Shown here piece by piece: positions 1 to 6,574 of a stretch of DNA of 17,995 bases. The notes beneath the pieces are model-generated. The model saw only the letters and a program-made list of their open reading frames with translations, was not told the origin of the DNA and did no database searches. The position numbers were made by a program, and so were the translations under genes. Position 1 is the first letter of the stretch. Each line of letters begins with the position of its first letter. This DNA is from Alphaproteobacteria bacterium (GTDB lineage: Bacteria; Pseudomonadota; Alphaproteobacteria; UBA9219), in the NCBI GenBank assembly GCA_028716765.1, contig JAQUPC010000031.1:1-17995 (forward strand). The letters are read 5' to 3'.

Positions 1-41
1 AAAGCCTCGGGATCTTCGCGGATCAATCTTATGTCGTGCAT
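1..41 (-). CDS. serS: Seryl-tRNA synthetase, first 13 codons (partial)
   Basis: Reading leftward from an ATG at 41-39, the strand encodes MHDIRLIREDPEA and then leaves the window. This matches the very conserved start of bacterial seryl-tRNA synthetase, which charges tRNA-Ser in the cytoplasm. The position directly downstream of tatC on the same strand is the usual alphaproteobacterial order (tatABC-serS). The 58 bases between tatC and this start show no strong ribosome binding site. Only 41 bases are present, so the call rests on the N-terminal motif plus synteny. Confidence 0.8.
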   Translation of the reverse strand, partial: MHDIRLIREDPEA

Positions 42-99
42 GGGTGAAGTTCCGAAAGTTGTTATAATGCAGGACTATAGCGGAGCTGGAGGAAGGAGA

Positions 100-909
100 C
101 TAGGGGGTCGGGGATCGGGGGTCGGTGGTCGAAAAAGACTGTTCCGGCCCCTGACCCCCGATCCCTGATCCCTGTTTCTCCATCCACCTTGCCGCCAGAA
201 TCGACGCCTCGTAAAGCAGCATCATCGGCACCGCGAGGCTGATCTGGCTGATAACGTCCGGGGGTGTAATAACGGCGGCCACGACAAAAATGATTACGAT
301 GGCATAGCGGCGGAATTGTGACAGTTTGGCCGCCGACAAGAGCCCTATGCGCGTCAACAGCACGAGCACAACAGGCAACTGGAACGCCAGGCCGAAGGCA
401 AAGATGATCGTCATGGAAAGGGAGAGGTATTCGCTCACTCTCGCTTCAAGCTGGATGGGCAAAGAGCCCGGCGCGGCCGGAACCTCGAAACTCAGGAAGA
501 ACTGCCACGCCAGAGGAAAAACGAAATAGTAGGCCAGCGCCGCGCCCATGAGAAACAGAACGGGGGAGGCAATCAGAAAAGGCAGGAACGCATGGCGCTC
601 GTTTTTGTAAAGGCCGGGCGCCACGAACAGCCATATCTGCGCGGCGATAACGGGAAAGGCCAGAAAGCATCCCGCCCACAGCGCCAGCTTGATGTAGGTG
701 ATGAACGCTTCGGTGAGGCCGGTGTATATAAGGCGGCGCGACTCGTCTCCAGTGGCTTTGGCCAGCGGCCGGACGAGAAACGCATAAATCTCCGGGGCAA
801 AAAAATAACACGCCACGAACGCCGCAAAAACGGCGAGCAACGAATAAATCAACCGCCGCCGCAAATCGATAAAATGCGCCAGCAGGGGCTGGGCTTCAAG
901 CGGGTCCAT
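100..909 (-). CDS. tatC: Sec-independent protein translocase TatC
   Basis: TatC is the multi-spanning inner membrane receptor that binds twin-arginine signal peptides and, with TatA and TatB, exports folded proteins. The product has 269 residues if it starts at the ATG at 909-907 (MDPLEAQPLLAHFIDLRRRL), a start that overlaps the end of tatB by 14 bases. A longer in-frame opening to 1083 only reads tatB in another frame and is rejected. Family features visible are the N-terminal HFIDLRRRL amphipathic motif, the TGLTEAFITYIKLALWAG segment, the periplasmic LFVAPGLYKNERHAF stretch and about six hydrophobic helices. The last 23 residues or so (GSGIGGQGPEQSFSTTDPRS...) are not typical of TatC. They are encoded by a heptad inverted repeat at 103-173. 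Confidence 0.95.
   Translation of the reverse strand: MDPLEAQPLLAHFIDLRRRLIYSLLAVFAAFVACYFFAPEIYAFLVRPLAKATGDESRRLIYTGLTEAFITYIKLALWAGCFLAFPVIAAQIWLFVAPGLYKNERHAFLPFLIASPVLFLMGAALAYYFVFPLAWQFFLSFEVPAAPGSLPIQLEARVSEYLSLSMTIIFAFGLAFQLPVVLVLLTRIGLLSAAKLSQFRRYAIVIIFVVAAVITPPDVISQISLAVPMMLLYEASILAARWMEKQGSGIGGQGPEQSFSTTDPRSPTP
103..173. repeat. Heptad-structured inverted repeat in the tatC 3' end
   Basis: Two arms, 103-131 and 145-173, are imperfect inverted repeats (23 of 29 positions pair by my count) around a 13-base loop. Each arm has an internal period of 7: gggggtc/ggggatc/gggggtc/ggtggtc on the left and cccctga/cccccga/tccctga/tccctgt on the right. The element overlaps the last codons of tatC and supplies its unusual tail. 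It could fold into a strong RNA hairpin between tatC and serS, but no T-tract follows on the minus strand, so it is not a classical intrinsic terminator. Related tracts occur at the 3' ends of miaA and of the efflux outer membrane factor in this window. Confidence 0.7.
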
Positions 910-1132
910 GATCCGGCTCCGGCGGCGGTTTTTCCTCTTTTTCCTTCTTTTCCGCCATCTCCGCTTCGTACGTGACTTGATCGAGGCACACGCGCAAATC
1001 GTGCATCGTGTTGCGCGCCTTTCCCGCAAGGCGGCCGAGCGCATGCATGACCTTGGGCAGGTCCTTCGGTCCGACGGCCACAAGAGCGACCGCGCCGATC
1101 ACGATAAGTTCGGGCCAGGCGACGTCCAGCAT
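896..1132 (-). CDS. tatB: Sec-independent protein translocase TatB
   Basis: TatB pairs with TatC to form the twin-arginine substrate receptor. This 78-residue product opens with MLDVAWPELIVIGAVALVAVGPKDLPKVMHALG, which shows the TatB layout: a short periplasmic N-terminus, a transmembrane helix with the conserved Glu, a GP hinge and an amphipathic helix (residues about 22-50). A charged Lys/Glu/Pro-rich tail follows (AEKKEKEEKPPPEPDHGP). It is shorter than the roughly 120-180 residues common for TatB but not unusual for alphaproteobacteria. The start lies 2 bases after the tatA stop and the 3' end overlaps tatC, so the three genes are translationally coupled. Confidence 0.93.
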   Translation of the reverse strand: MLDVAWPELIVIGAVALVAVGPKDLPKVMHALGRLAGKARNTMHDLRVCLDQVTYEAEMAEKKEKEEKPPPEPDHGPA

Positions 1133-1134
1133 GT

Positions 1135-1356
1135 TCAGGACGACGTTGTATCGTTCTTATCCGCGTTTTTGTCCGCAGGCGGCAGCGACGGCTTATCGGC
1201 ATCATGCTTACAGCAAGGGCTGTCGCCGCCAAGTCCGTCCTTAAAGCTGCGTATGCCCTTGCCGAGATCGCCCATCACGTGCGGCAAACGCCCCGCGCCG
1301 AAAACGATCAGCACCACCAGCAGTACGATCAGAATATGCCAAATGCTCAAGCCCAT
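1135..1356 (-). CDS. tatA: Sec-independent protein translocase TatA
   Basis: TatA oligomerises in the inner membrane to form the export path of the twin-arginine system. The start chosen is ATG at 1356-1354 because an AGGAGGAC ribosome binding site lies just upstream (1361-1368) and the protein then begins [25 protein letters not shown], the canonical TatA helix with its FG.(K/R)LP hinge. The product is 73 residues, a normal length. The amphipathic helix [18 protein letters not shown] is present. The tail carries an unusual CCKHDADK stretch. It is the first gene of the tatABC-serS transcription unit and is divergent from miaA across a 101-base gap. Confidence 0.95.
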   Translation of the reverse strand: MGLSIWHILIVLLVVLIVFGAGRLPHVMGDLGKGIRSFKDGLGGDSPCCKHDADKPSLPPADKNADKNDTTSS

Positions 1357-1457
1357 GTCGGTCCTCCTAAGTCTTGTGCGGAACAGCCTAACAAATACGC
1401 CTGCCCGCGACAAACAGGCATTTTGCTTGATCTTACAACTTGCTAGATTGAGGGCAC
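1357..1457. promoter_or_regulatory. Divergent tatA / miaA upstream region
   Basis: This 101-base gap separates the divergent starts of tatA and miaA, so it should hold promoters for both. What is directly visible is the tatA ribosome binding site (AGGAGG on the minus strand near 1362-1368) and a GAGGGC before the miaA ATG (about 1450-1455). I could not pick -10/-35 boxes with confidence on either strand. Confidence 0.4.
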
Positions 1458-2516
1458 ATGACCAGACCAACCCTCCACCTCATCGCCGGGCCGACGGCCT
1501 CGGGCAAATCGGCTCTGGCGCTTGAAATCGCCCGGCGTGAGCGTGGGACGATCATCAACGCCGACGCGATGCAGGTTTATGCGGGCCTTCCCCTTTTGAC
1601 GGCGCAACCTTCGCCGGAAGACAAAAAAGAGATTCCGCATGAGTTGTACGAAGCGTTCGATCCCGCCGAGCGTTCCTCGGCGGGAAGATGGCGGGCGTTG
1701 GCAGAGGACGCTATCCGCCGCGCCGTTGAGTCCGAGCGGACGCCAATTCTTGTGGGCGGAACAGGTTTGTATTTCAAGGCGCTTCTGGAAGGGCTGGCGG
1801 AGATTCCGCCCGTTCCGGAAAGCGTGCGCCGCGCGGCACAGGAACTTTACGCAAAATTGGGAGAAAAGGCTTTTCGCGCCGGGCTTGCCAAGCTGGATTC
1901 CGGAAGCGCGGAACGCATCAAGCCGAACGACAAGCAGCGCCTTATCCGCGCCTATGAGGTGGCAATACATACCGGACAGCCGATAGGGCATTGGCAGTCT
2001 TTATCGTCGTCCCGGACAAGCGAGCCGAAGGCGAGCGCAGATCCGGGATCCAGCACAATAAGTGCGAGCGACTTGTCCGCCGAAGCCTTGGCGAAGGCGG
2101 AAACGAGCCCACAGAATTCTTTAAGTCATACGGCTCGCGGACGCTCGCCGCTGGATTCCGGCTTTCGCCGGAATGACAAATTGATGGAACGCTTTACGCT
2201 TATTCCCCACCTCCTCCTGCCGCCGCGCGAAGAGCTTTACGCCGCCTGTGACCGGCGCTTTCTGGATATGATGGAACGCGGGGCCATCGAGGAAGTGCGG
2301 GACCTGCTCGCCCGCAATCTTGATCCGGATTTGCCGGCCATGAAAATTCTCGGCGTGCGCGAAATCACGGCCTTTCTGCGCGGCGAGGTGTCTCGCGAAG
2401 AAGCTATCGCCAGAGCGCAGCAGGCAACGCGCAATTATGCCAAGCGCCAGATGACGTGGTTCCGGAATCAGTGGACAGAAGGCAGGGATCCGGGATCAGA
2501 AAAAATAGAAATGTAA
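1458..2516 (+). CDS. miaA: tRNA dimethylallyltransferase MiaA, with in-frame repeat insertion
   Basis: MiaA adds a dimethylallyl group to N6 of A37 in tRNAs that read codons beginning with U. Visible family motifs are the P-loop [17 protein letters not shown] (residues about 9-25), [42 protein letters not shown], the [12 protein letters not shown] segment, and the C-terminal MKILGVREI and [17 protein letters not shown] motifs. The start is supported by GAGGGC 5-8 bases upstream. The protein has 352 residues against about 300 for the family. The excess is a Ser/Ala-rich stretch at roughly residues 183-241, between IGHWQS and [12 protein letters not shown], encoded by a palindromic repeat. All motifs on both sides are intact and in one frame, so the gene is probably functional. 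The C-terminal tail after FRNQW also runs into repeat-like sequence. Confidence 0.95.
   Translation: MTRPTLHLIAGPTASGKSALALEIARRERGTIINADAMQVYAGLPLLTAQPSPEDKKEIPHELYEAFDPAERSSAGRWRALAEDAIRRAVESERTPILVGGTGLYFKALLEGLAEIPPVPESVRRAAQELYAKLGEKAFRAGLAKLDSGSAERIKPNDKQRLIRAYEVAIHTGQPIGHWQSLSSSRTSEPKASADPGSSTISASDLSAEALAKAETSPQNSLSHTARGRSPLDSGFRRNDKLMERFTLIPHLLLPPREELYAACDRRFLDMMERGAIEEVRDLLARNLDPDLPAMKILGVREITAFLRGEVSREEAIARAQQATRNYAKRQMTWFRNQWTEGRDPGSEKIEM
2006..2177. repeat. RPE-like palindromic repeat element inserted within miaA
   Basis: The ends form hairpin-type units. The left unit (2006-2053) begins gtcgtcccggac and ends gatccgggatccag. The right unit (2151-2177) begins ctggattccggctttcgc and ends cggaatgac. 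The outer ends are inverted relative to each other (gtc..tcccgg...ccag versus ctgg...ccggaatgac). A central hairpin is visible near 2075-2101 (tccgcc...ggcgga enclosing gccttggcgaaggc). Units of this kind recur as dispersed repeats in Rickettsia and other alphaproteobacteria, where some insert in frame in genes. That this one belongs to the same class is inference from the sequence pattern. The exact ends are uncertain because 172 is not a multiple of 3 and the reading frame is preserved. Confidence 0.8.
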
Positions 2517-2604
2517 CTTGCGAATTGAGGATTTTGACAACGGGCAGTTGATATTCCTGATACCTGATATCTGATATCTGTAATCTGCCCTCTGCTTACT
2601 GCAT
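2481..2604. repeat. Heptad repeat tract between convergent 3' ends of miaA and a small gene
   Basis: A short arm at 2481-2500 (gcaggga/tccggga/tcagaaa) lies in the last codons of miaA. A longer tract from 2554 to about 2604 has period 7 with a CTG core: cctgata/cctgata/tctgata/tctgtaa/tctgccc/tctgctt. The two are roughly inverted (ggcag...gatcag versus ctgat...ctgcc), with about 12 of 19 positions pairing. The right tract covers the stop codon of the minus-strand gene ending at 2596. It could act as a bidirectional transcription end, but it lacks a clean GC stem plus T-run. Confidence 0.55.
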
Positions 2605-2823
2605 CTCGCCGAAATTGATGTTTTCGAGGCGGCCCATGGCGCGTTGCAGGCGTTCGTCGTGGCTTGAAACGGCTTTGGCGATTTCATCCTGAATTTTTGC
2701 CAGCTTCTCGATTGTGAGCAAAAGATCGTAAGCCATCGTTTTGCCGTAGCGTTGCTCCAGATCCGTAAAACGCAGCGCGGCTTCGTTTGCCGTGCTGACG
2801 TTCATCATCGTGTCGTTCGTCAT
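2596..2823 (-). CDS. Small hypothetical protein, helical
   Basis: I do not recognise the family. Starting at ATG 2823 (MTNDTMMNVSTANEAALRF) gives 75 residues. An in-frame ATG at 2853 would add ten residues (MQYDQKDRED) and sits one base after the stop of the gene upstream. The internal start is preferred because purine-rich sequence (AGAAGGACAGAGAAGAC) precedes it, but the choice is not firm. The product is charged and predicted by eye to be almost all helix (FTDLEQRYGKTMAYDLLLTI, EKLAKIQDEIAKAVSSHDER), with no signal peptide or membrane segment. It ends inside the heptad repeat tract (...INFGEMQ). It probably forms a two-gene unit with the small gene upstream. Confidence 0.55.
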   Translation of the reverse strand: MTNDTMMNVSTANEAALRFTDLEQRYGKTMAYDLLLTIEKLAKIQDEIAKAVSSHDERLQRAMGRLENINFGEMQ

Positions 2824-2854
2824 GTCTTCTCTGTCCTTCTGATCGTATTGCATC

Positions 2855-3025
2855 TTAGGCCGCCATGCGTTGATAATTGAGAGGCGTTTCCTCCATAAGG
2901 ATTTGCCAGCGCTCTTCCAGAGAGGCCGCCGCCGAAATTCTCACACCCATATAGCGTTCCCAGTTTTCCAGCATGCCGTGGGCGGCTGGTTCTCCGTGGC
3001 GGGAAATGAAAGTTTCTAACGTCAT
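2855..3025 (-). CDS. Small hypothetical protein
   Basis: I do not recognise the family. The ATG at 3025-3023 follows a good ribosome binding site (AAGGGGA, then TTTTTG), giving a 56-residue product that begins MTLETFISRHGEPAAHGMLE and ends LNYQRMAA. An upstream in-frame ATG at 3085 would add 20 residues but has no such site. The product is soluble-looking, with ENWERYMGVRISAAASLEER suggesting a helix-rich small domain. The stop lies 1 base before the longer possible start of the next small gene, so the two are probably co-transcribed leftward. Confidence 0.5.
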   Translation of the reverse strand: MTLETFISRHGEPAAHGMLENWERYMGVRISAAASLEERWQILMEETPLNYQRMAA

Positions 3026-3178
3026 CAAAAATCCCCTTAATTGAAATAAATGGATGAAATGCCTTAAGTGTCCTGAACCTATCATAGACCAGTCTTGAAA
3101 TCAAGAGGAAATCCGCATGATGAGCAAAATTATTTGACATGGTGCTGGTTTTGACCCCTGAAAGTAATTATTTGGGGT

Positions 3179-3228
3179 TGCCCAAGGGCAGGTTTACGGA
3201 ATATAGGCAAGAAGTTACCCATTTGGGG
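3179..3228. promoter_or_regulatory. Candidate operator region upstream of the XRE regulator
   Basis: The 270-base gap 3026-3295 holds the divergent upstream regions of the small genes and the regulator. Two short palindromes are visible: TGCCC-AA-GGGCA at 3179-3190 and CCCATTTGGGG at 3218-3228. An ATTTGGGG motif occurs twice (near 3169-3177 and 3221-3228). They could be an autoregulatory operator for the XRE regulator just downstream, since such regulators often bind their own promoter. This is inference only. I found no convincing -10/-35 pair. Confidence 0.25.
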
Positions 3229-3295
3229 CAGAAAAAACTAATTTTAATTAACCATAGTCTGTGATATGGTCGAAATTGCACATCATGAGGAACTA

Positions 3296-3970
3296 ATGAT
3301 CACAGGACGCCAAATTAGAGCCGCGCGAGGCCTTCTGGGGTGGGACGCCTCGGCCCTCGCCGAGAAAGCTGGCCTAAGCCGCGAGACCATCAGCAATATC
3401 GAAACCAGCGCCGTGCAGGCAAGGGAGTCGACGTTGAACCATATAGCGAAGGTGTTCATCGAACACCGCCTAGAGTTCATCGACAACCAAGGGGTGAGGT
3501 TTAGACCTGAAGGCGTCGAAGTATTAAATGGCCGCGAAGGCGTTGCAAGATTTTGGGATCTTGTCTTCTTTACTGCCCAAACGACCGGAGGAATTTTTAG
3601 GCAAAACGGCATTAATGATGAAGCCCTAATACGTTGTGCCCCAGATATCGTTGACGCTCATATAGAACGAATGGCTGCATTGCGCCAGACGAGGCGTGAC
3701 TCATTGGTTCGCGTAATCCTGCTTGGTGGCGATTATAATTTTGTCTGCACGGAATATGCCGATTATAAATGGCATCCAAAAAATATGCCTGCGCCGGTTC
3801 CCTATTATGTTTTTGGTGACACCGTTTGCATCTTCGTTTTCGAAACTGACCCATCGCCGAAAATTATTCTTATCTCATCCCCAATTGTTGCAGCAGCATA
3901 TATTAAACAGTTTGATGAGACATGGGAAATGGCGAAACGTCCACCACAAACGGGCACGACCGTCGGATAA
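3296..3970 (+). CDS. XRE-family helix-turn-helix transcriptional regulator with a C-terminal domain
   Basis: Residues 4-57 form a Cro/C1-type helix-turn-helix: RQIRAARGLLGWDASALAEK, then AGLSRETISNIE as turn and recognition helix. A linker with EFIDNQGVRFRPEGVEVLNG, common in alphaproteobacterial XRE proteins, follows. The C-terminal domain of about 130 residues is not one I can name. The start at 3296 is preferred to an ATG at 3266 because TGAGGAAC lies 5 bases upstream. The product has 224 residues. It sits 6 bases before the EgtD-like methyltransferase, so it probably controls that gene or a shared pathway. The end of its C-terminal domain (NFVCTEYADYKWHPKN...YYVFGD) is clearly homologous to the regulator remnant at 5218-5430, ahead of a different methyltransferase. 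Base use is more AT-rich than in the core genes around it. Confidence 0.85.
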   Translation: MITGRQIRAARGLLGWDASALAEKAGLSRETISNIETSAVQARESTLNHIAKVFIEHRLEFIDNQGVRFRPEGVEVLNGREGVARFWDLVFFTAQTTGGIFRQNGINDEALIRCAPDIVDAHIERMAALRQTRRDSLVRVILLGGDYNFVCTEYADYKWHPKNMPAPVPYYVFGDTVCIFVFETDPSPKIILISSPIVAAAYIKQFDETWEMAKRPPQTGTTVG

Positions 3971-3976
3971 ATCAAC

Positions 3977-5032
3977 ATGCAGCAGGCTATTGATAAAAAA
4001 TTACTGTTTAACAATAACGGAGCCGATCATAATCGGGGGTTCGACCCCGGTTACGATGAAGTTTTTTATGATGATGCCTTGGAACTTTTTTTGGAAACAA
4101 ATGCCGGGCATCTGGGCAAATATATTTATGACTTCAGTGGCCCTCAAAAAGATGATATCCCTCTTTCTCAAACGGATACATGGAACGAGATCGTCCTTCA
4201 TAGTAAGGAGCACTATATTCCCAGAGCAGATAGAGAACTTTTTGAAACGGCTGGGCAATATCTGAAAACCTGCGTTCCTTCAGATATTCCATATATAGAC
4301 TTCGGGGCCGGCTCGGATGAAACGATAAGAAACCTTACGCTGCCTGTAATCAAGCTTTTAAAAAGCAAAAGATATTATGCCATTGATTACTGCGAAAAAT
4401 ATCTAGCTATAGCCCGTGAATTAAAATCAGCGTTTGGAAGCTGCGTGATTGACACGGTTCACGCCGATTTCTTTTACCCACCTGAATTTCCCATCGAAAC
4501 CGGACCGGCTTTTGGCGTTATGACGGGATGCACCATTGGAAACATATATGGGTCGATGCGCGATCTTAACGTAAACTTGAATCTTGCGCGAACGCTTAAG
4601 GATTTGATGCGGTTTATGCCTCAGGGACAATTGGCAATATCGGTTGATACCAATCAGGATGAGGGAGCGTTGTTCAAAAACTATATGACCCCTCTACATC
4701 GCCATCTTTTCCTGAGCTCGATGTTCCGCATAAAAGCGTTGTTGCCTACAAACAACTTTGACCCGGAGTTATTTGAGTATGCTCCCGAGTGGCATCCTGA
4801 CCTGCAACTTTTTGCTCACATAGCCAAAGCCACCGAAACTCAGGAATTTGAACTTGGGGATAAATATTTACATGTTAAAAAAGGGCAAAAACTACATCTG
4901 CTTAATTCTTATAAGTTTGGTGTCGACTTTTTCGAAACCTGCTGTGCCCAAGCCGGTCTGTCAGTCGTTAATCGGTGGGATCATGAAACGTCTGTTAAGT
5001 TATATTTGCTGCAATCGGAAAAACAGGCTTAG
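3977..5032 (+). CDS. SAM-dependent methyltransferase, EgtD / histidine-specific type
   Basis: The 351-residue product resembles the Methyltransf_33 (DUF2260) family, whose known members include EgtD, which trimethylates the histidine alpha-amine in ergothioneine synthesis. Visible features are the SAM-binding motif [15 protein letters not shown] (residues 107-120, matching the GSGTS.KTR pattern of EgtD), [10 protein letters not shown] (134-143), [10 protein letters not shown] (183-192, matching the EgtD GSTIGNF region), and the late [18 protein letters not shown] segment (311-328). No EgtB, EgtC or EgtE gene is in the window, so the substrate is unknown. The gene follows the XRE regulator by 6 bases with a weak ribosome binding site. 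Its stop codon overlaps by two bases the stop codon of the displaced prfB 3' end on the other strand. AT-rich composition suggests transfer. The fold is well supported; the specific reaction is not. Confidence 0.78.
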   Translation: MQQAIDKKLLFNNNGADHNRGFDPGYDEVFYDDALELFLETNAGHLGKYIYDFSGPQKDDIPLSQTDTWNEIVLHSKEHYIPRADRELFETAGQYLKTCVPSDIPYIDFGAGSDETIRNLTLPVIKLLKSKRYYAIDYCEKYLAIARELKSAFGSCVIDTVHADFFYPPEFPIETGPAFGVMTGCTIGNIYGSMRDLNVNLNLARTLKDLMRFMPQGQLAISVDTNQDEGALFKNYMTPLHRHLFLSSMFRIKALLPTNNFDPELFEYAPEWHPDLQLFAHIAKATETQEFELGDKYLHVKKGQKLHLLNSYKFGVDFFETCCAQAGLSVVNRWDHETSVKLYLLQSEKQA

Positions 5033-5217
5033 GCAGCACCCTCCTCCACCTGCCCTTTGATCCTCGCCGCCAGAGAGGCGCGGAGGAAACGGTCGATGTC
5101 GCCGTTGAGAACGCCTTGGGTGTCGCTTGTTTCCACGCCGGTGCGCACGTCTTTCACCATCTGGTAGGGCTGCAACACGTAGGAGCGGATCTGGTGCCCC
5201 CATGCGATGTCGCTTTT
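5029..5217 (-). pseudogene. prfB: Displaced 3' end of prfB (RF2 C-terminus, about 62 codons)
   Basis: The minus strand reads [20 protein letters not shown], continues through [17 protein letters not shown], and ends [13 protein letters not shown]. This is the C-terminal end of peptide release factor 2, nearly identical to the end of the intact prfB at 6575-7700. Homology stops abruptly at 5217, where the sequence changes to part of a regulator gene on the other strand. No start or upstream portion exists, so it is a non-functional fragment. Against intact prfB there are 11 base differences in 177, of which 8 are synonymous and 3 change residues (N/D, D/G, A/E). It has its own stop codon and C-terminal residues, so it probably represents the older resident end of prfB. 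Confidence 0.9.
5041..5217. repeat. Direct repeat, left copy (prfB 3' end)
   Basis: This 177-base segment is repeated in the same orientation at 6590-6766, with 166 of 177 positions identical by my count and no indels. It begins at ctcctccacctgcc and ends at gatgtcgctttt. Between the copies lie 1372 bases holding a regulator remnant and a methyltransferase gene. No short terminal inverted repeats or target-site duplication of transposon type were seen at either edge. Confidence 0.92.
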
Positions 5218-5430
5218 CGCATACTCGCGACGGAAAGCGATTTTGTCTCCTCCTACGCCCAATATAGATGGCAGCCGGGGCAAAGTGCAGCCCCTACTTC
5301 ATTTTATGCCTTTGGCGATTGCTTGGCATTGATATCATTTGCCCATAATCCTCCTCCATATGTCGTAGTTATTCAATCGCCTCCAATAAGGTCCACTGCA
5401 CGAATGCTTGCAGAACACAGATTCGCTTGA
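5218..5430 (+). pseudogene. C-terminal remnant of a second XRE-type regulator
   Basis: From 5221 the plus strand reads [20 protein letters not shown] and later SFYAFGDCLALISFAHNPPP, ending at a stop at 5428-5430. It aligns with the C-terminus of the regulator at 3296-3970 (ILLGGDYNFVCTEYADYKWH, YYVFGDTVCIFVFETDPSPK, then IILISSPI matching VVVIQSPP). The N-terminal helix-turn-helix is missing: the homology begins exactly where the prfB fragment ends. It is therefore a truncated regulator, and its frame is open only by chance into antisense prfB. It precedes the PrmB-like methyltransferase by 132 bases, mirroring the regulator-methyltransferase arrangement upstream. Confidence 0.8.
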
Positions 5431-5522
5431 TAGCGCACAATCTTCGCTTGGCGGTTTTTTAGCTTGAATAAAGCTGTTGTTTGCTACGCATTCTTATTGT
5501 CTACTGTTTGACGAATTGCCGC

Positions 5523-5537
5523 TTTCCATTTTGGAAA
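5523..5537. promoter_or_regulatory. Palindrome upstream of the PrmB-like gene
   Basis: TTTCCA-TTT-TGGAAA is a perfect 6-base inverted repeat with a 3-base spacer, 25 bases before the methyltransferase start. Its core resembles the CCCATTTGGGG palindrome upstream of the intact regulator. It may be an operator, but no promoter boxes are clear in the 132-base gap 5431-5562. Confidence 0.25.
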
Positions 5538-5562
5538 ACATTGACTTTGCGACGAGCAGCCA

Positions 5563-6555
5563 ATGACTCAACGCTTGAAGCTATCCAACAGCGACAAAAG
5601 AAACAAGGCATACAATAAATTTCTGGAATCCTGCCGCAGTGGCAATGTGACAGTCGACGGCATTATAAAATTTGGCTGTAGGCTGATGCGCAACAATAAA
5701 CTGCATCATCACTTTTTTGGAGAATACAATATTTTTGGCAGTTTTTCTTTGTTTGCGACCGCAAAGTATTTAGCGCATTTTGCATTGGCTAGCCGATGTC
5801 CTCCCGTTCACAAAACGGGCAAAGATAAATTAACGGAGCAAGAAGCGGCGGGCATTATAGCTTTGTTTGAAAGAAGAATTGCCGAGCGCATTCCGGTAGA
5901 ATATATCACTAAAGAATCGAGTTACGCCGGTTTCAAATTTTATGTCAACGAAAATGTGTTAGTGCCGCGCTCTCTTATGAGCGCGCGATTCAAAGATTTT
6001 TTGAATGGGATGCAATGGGAAAATAATAAAGTTCTGGACTTATGTGCCGGATCGGGGTGCATCGGCATTACTCTGGCGCTGCTCGATCCCAGAATACAGG
6101 TCGATCTGGCAGATATCTCGCCTGATGCATTGGAGGTCGCCCGCATCAATATCGAGAGATATTCCCTCGGCGATAGGGTTAGGTGCGTACAAACCGATTG
6201 TTTTGAAAACATTCAGGGTAAATACGACTTGATTATAACCAATCCGCCGTATGTTTCCGCTCGTAATTATAACAACTGCCCGGATGAATTTTTGAACGAG
6301 CCCAAAATTGCCTTGGCAAGCGGGACCGATGGTCTTGATATGATCAGCAGAATTCTGAAGCGGGCAAAATCATACCTTAACGCTAACGGAACATTGATTG
6401 CAGAAGTGGGCTTGTATTCGGCAAAGCGGTTGAAGAAGAAATATCCTAAATCTGGTTTTCAATGGTTCAAATACCGAAGACCAAACGGGAAAGAAGGTTT
6501 TTTCGACGATCATAGCGTATTATTGTGCAGGAGGCCTCAACTTCCGGATATTTGA
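5563..6555 (+). CDS. PrmB/PrmC-like N5-glutamine methyltransferase
   Basis: The 330-residue product belongs to the HemK/PrmC/PrmB family, which methylates the side-chain amide of glutamine in release factors (PrmC) or ribosomal protein L3 (PrmB). Visible features are ERRIAERIPVEYITKESSYA, then FYVNENVLVPRS (residues about 103-137, typical of PrmB), the SAM motif DLCAGSGCIGI (159-169), DISPDALEVARINIE, the substrate-amide motif NPPY (227-230) and LASGTDGLDMISRIL (251-265, closest to PrmB). The first 80 residues are not typical. The ribosome binding site is weak (gacgag). The gene lies behind a truncated regulator and runs convergent to prfB, whose stop is 19 bases away. Composition is AT-rich and the position between repeats suggests transfer. 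The family is secure; the target (L3, RF2 or something else) is not. Confidence 0.82.
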   Translation: MTQRLKLSNSDKRNKAYNKFLESCRSGNVTVDGIIKFGCRLMRNNKLHHHFFGEYNIFGSFSLFATAKYLAHFALASRCPPVHKTGKDKLTEQEAAGIIALFERRIAERIPVEYITKESSYAGFKFYVNENVLVPRSLMSARFKDFLNGMQWENNKVLDLCAGSGCIGITLALLDPRIQVDLADISPDALEVARINIERYSLGDRVRCVQTDCFENIQGKYDLIITNPPYVSARNYNNCPDEFLNEPKIALASGTDGLDMISRILKRAKSYLNANGTLIAEVGLYSAKRLKKKYPKSGFQWFKYRRPNGKEGFFDDHSVLLCRRPQLPDI

Positions 6556-6574
6556 ACGGAATTTATATTCCGGA

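Noticed and set aside
910..1083. Possible 58-codon N-terminal extension of tatC
   Set aside because: The extension is tatB read in another frame (Arg-rich, no similarity to TatC). The ATG at 909 gives the canonical TatC start and the usual short overlap with tatB.
3134..3162. TTGACA at 3134 as the -35 box of a promoter for the XRE regulator
   Set aside because: No acceptable -10 box lies 16-18 bases downstream.
5116..5430. A 104-codon open frame joining antisense prfB to regulator sequence
   Set aside because: Only the part from 5218 resembles a protein family. The first 34 codons are the prfB fragment read backwards, so this is a chance fusion across a recombination junction.
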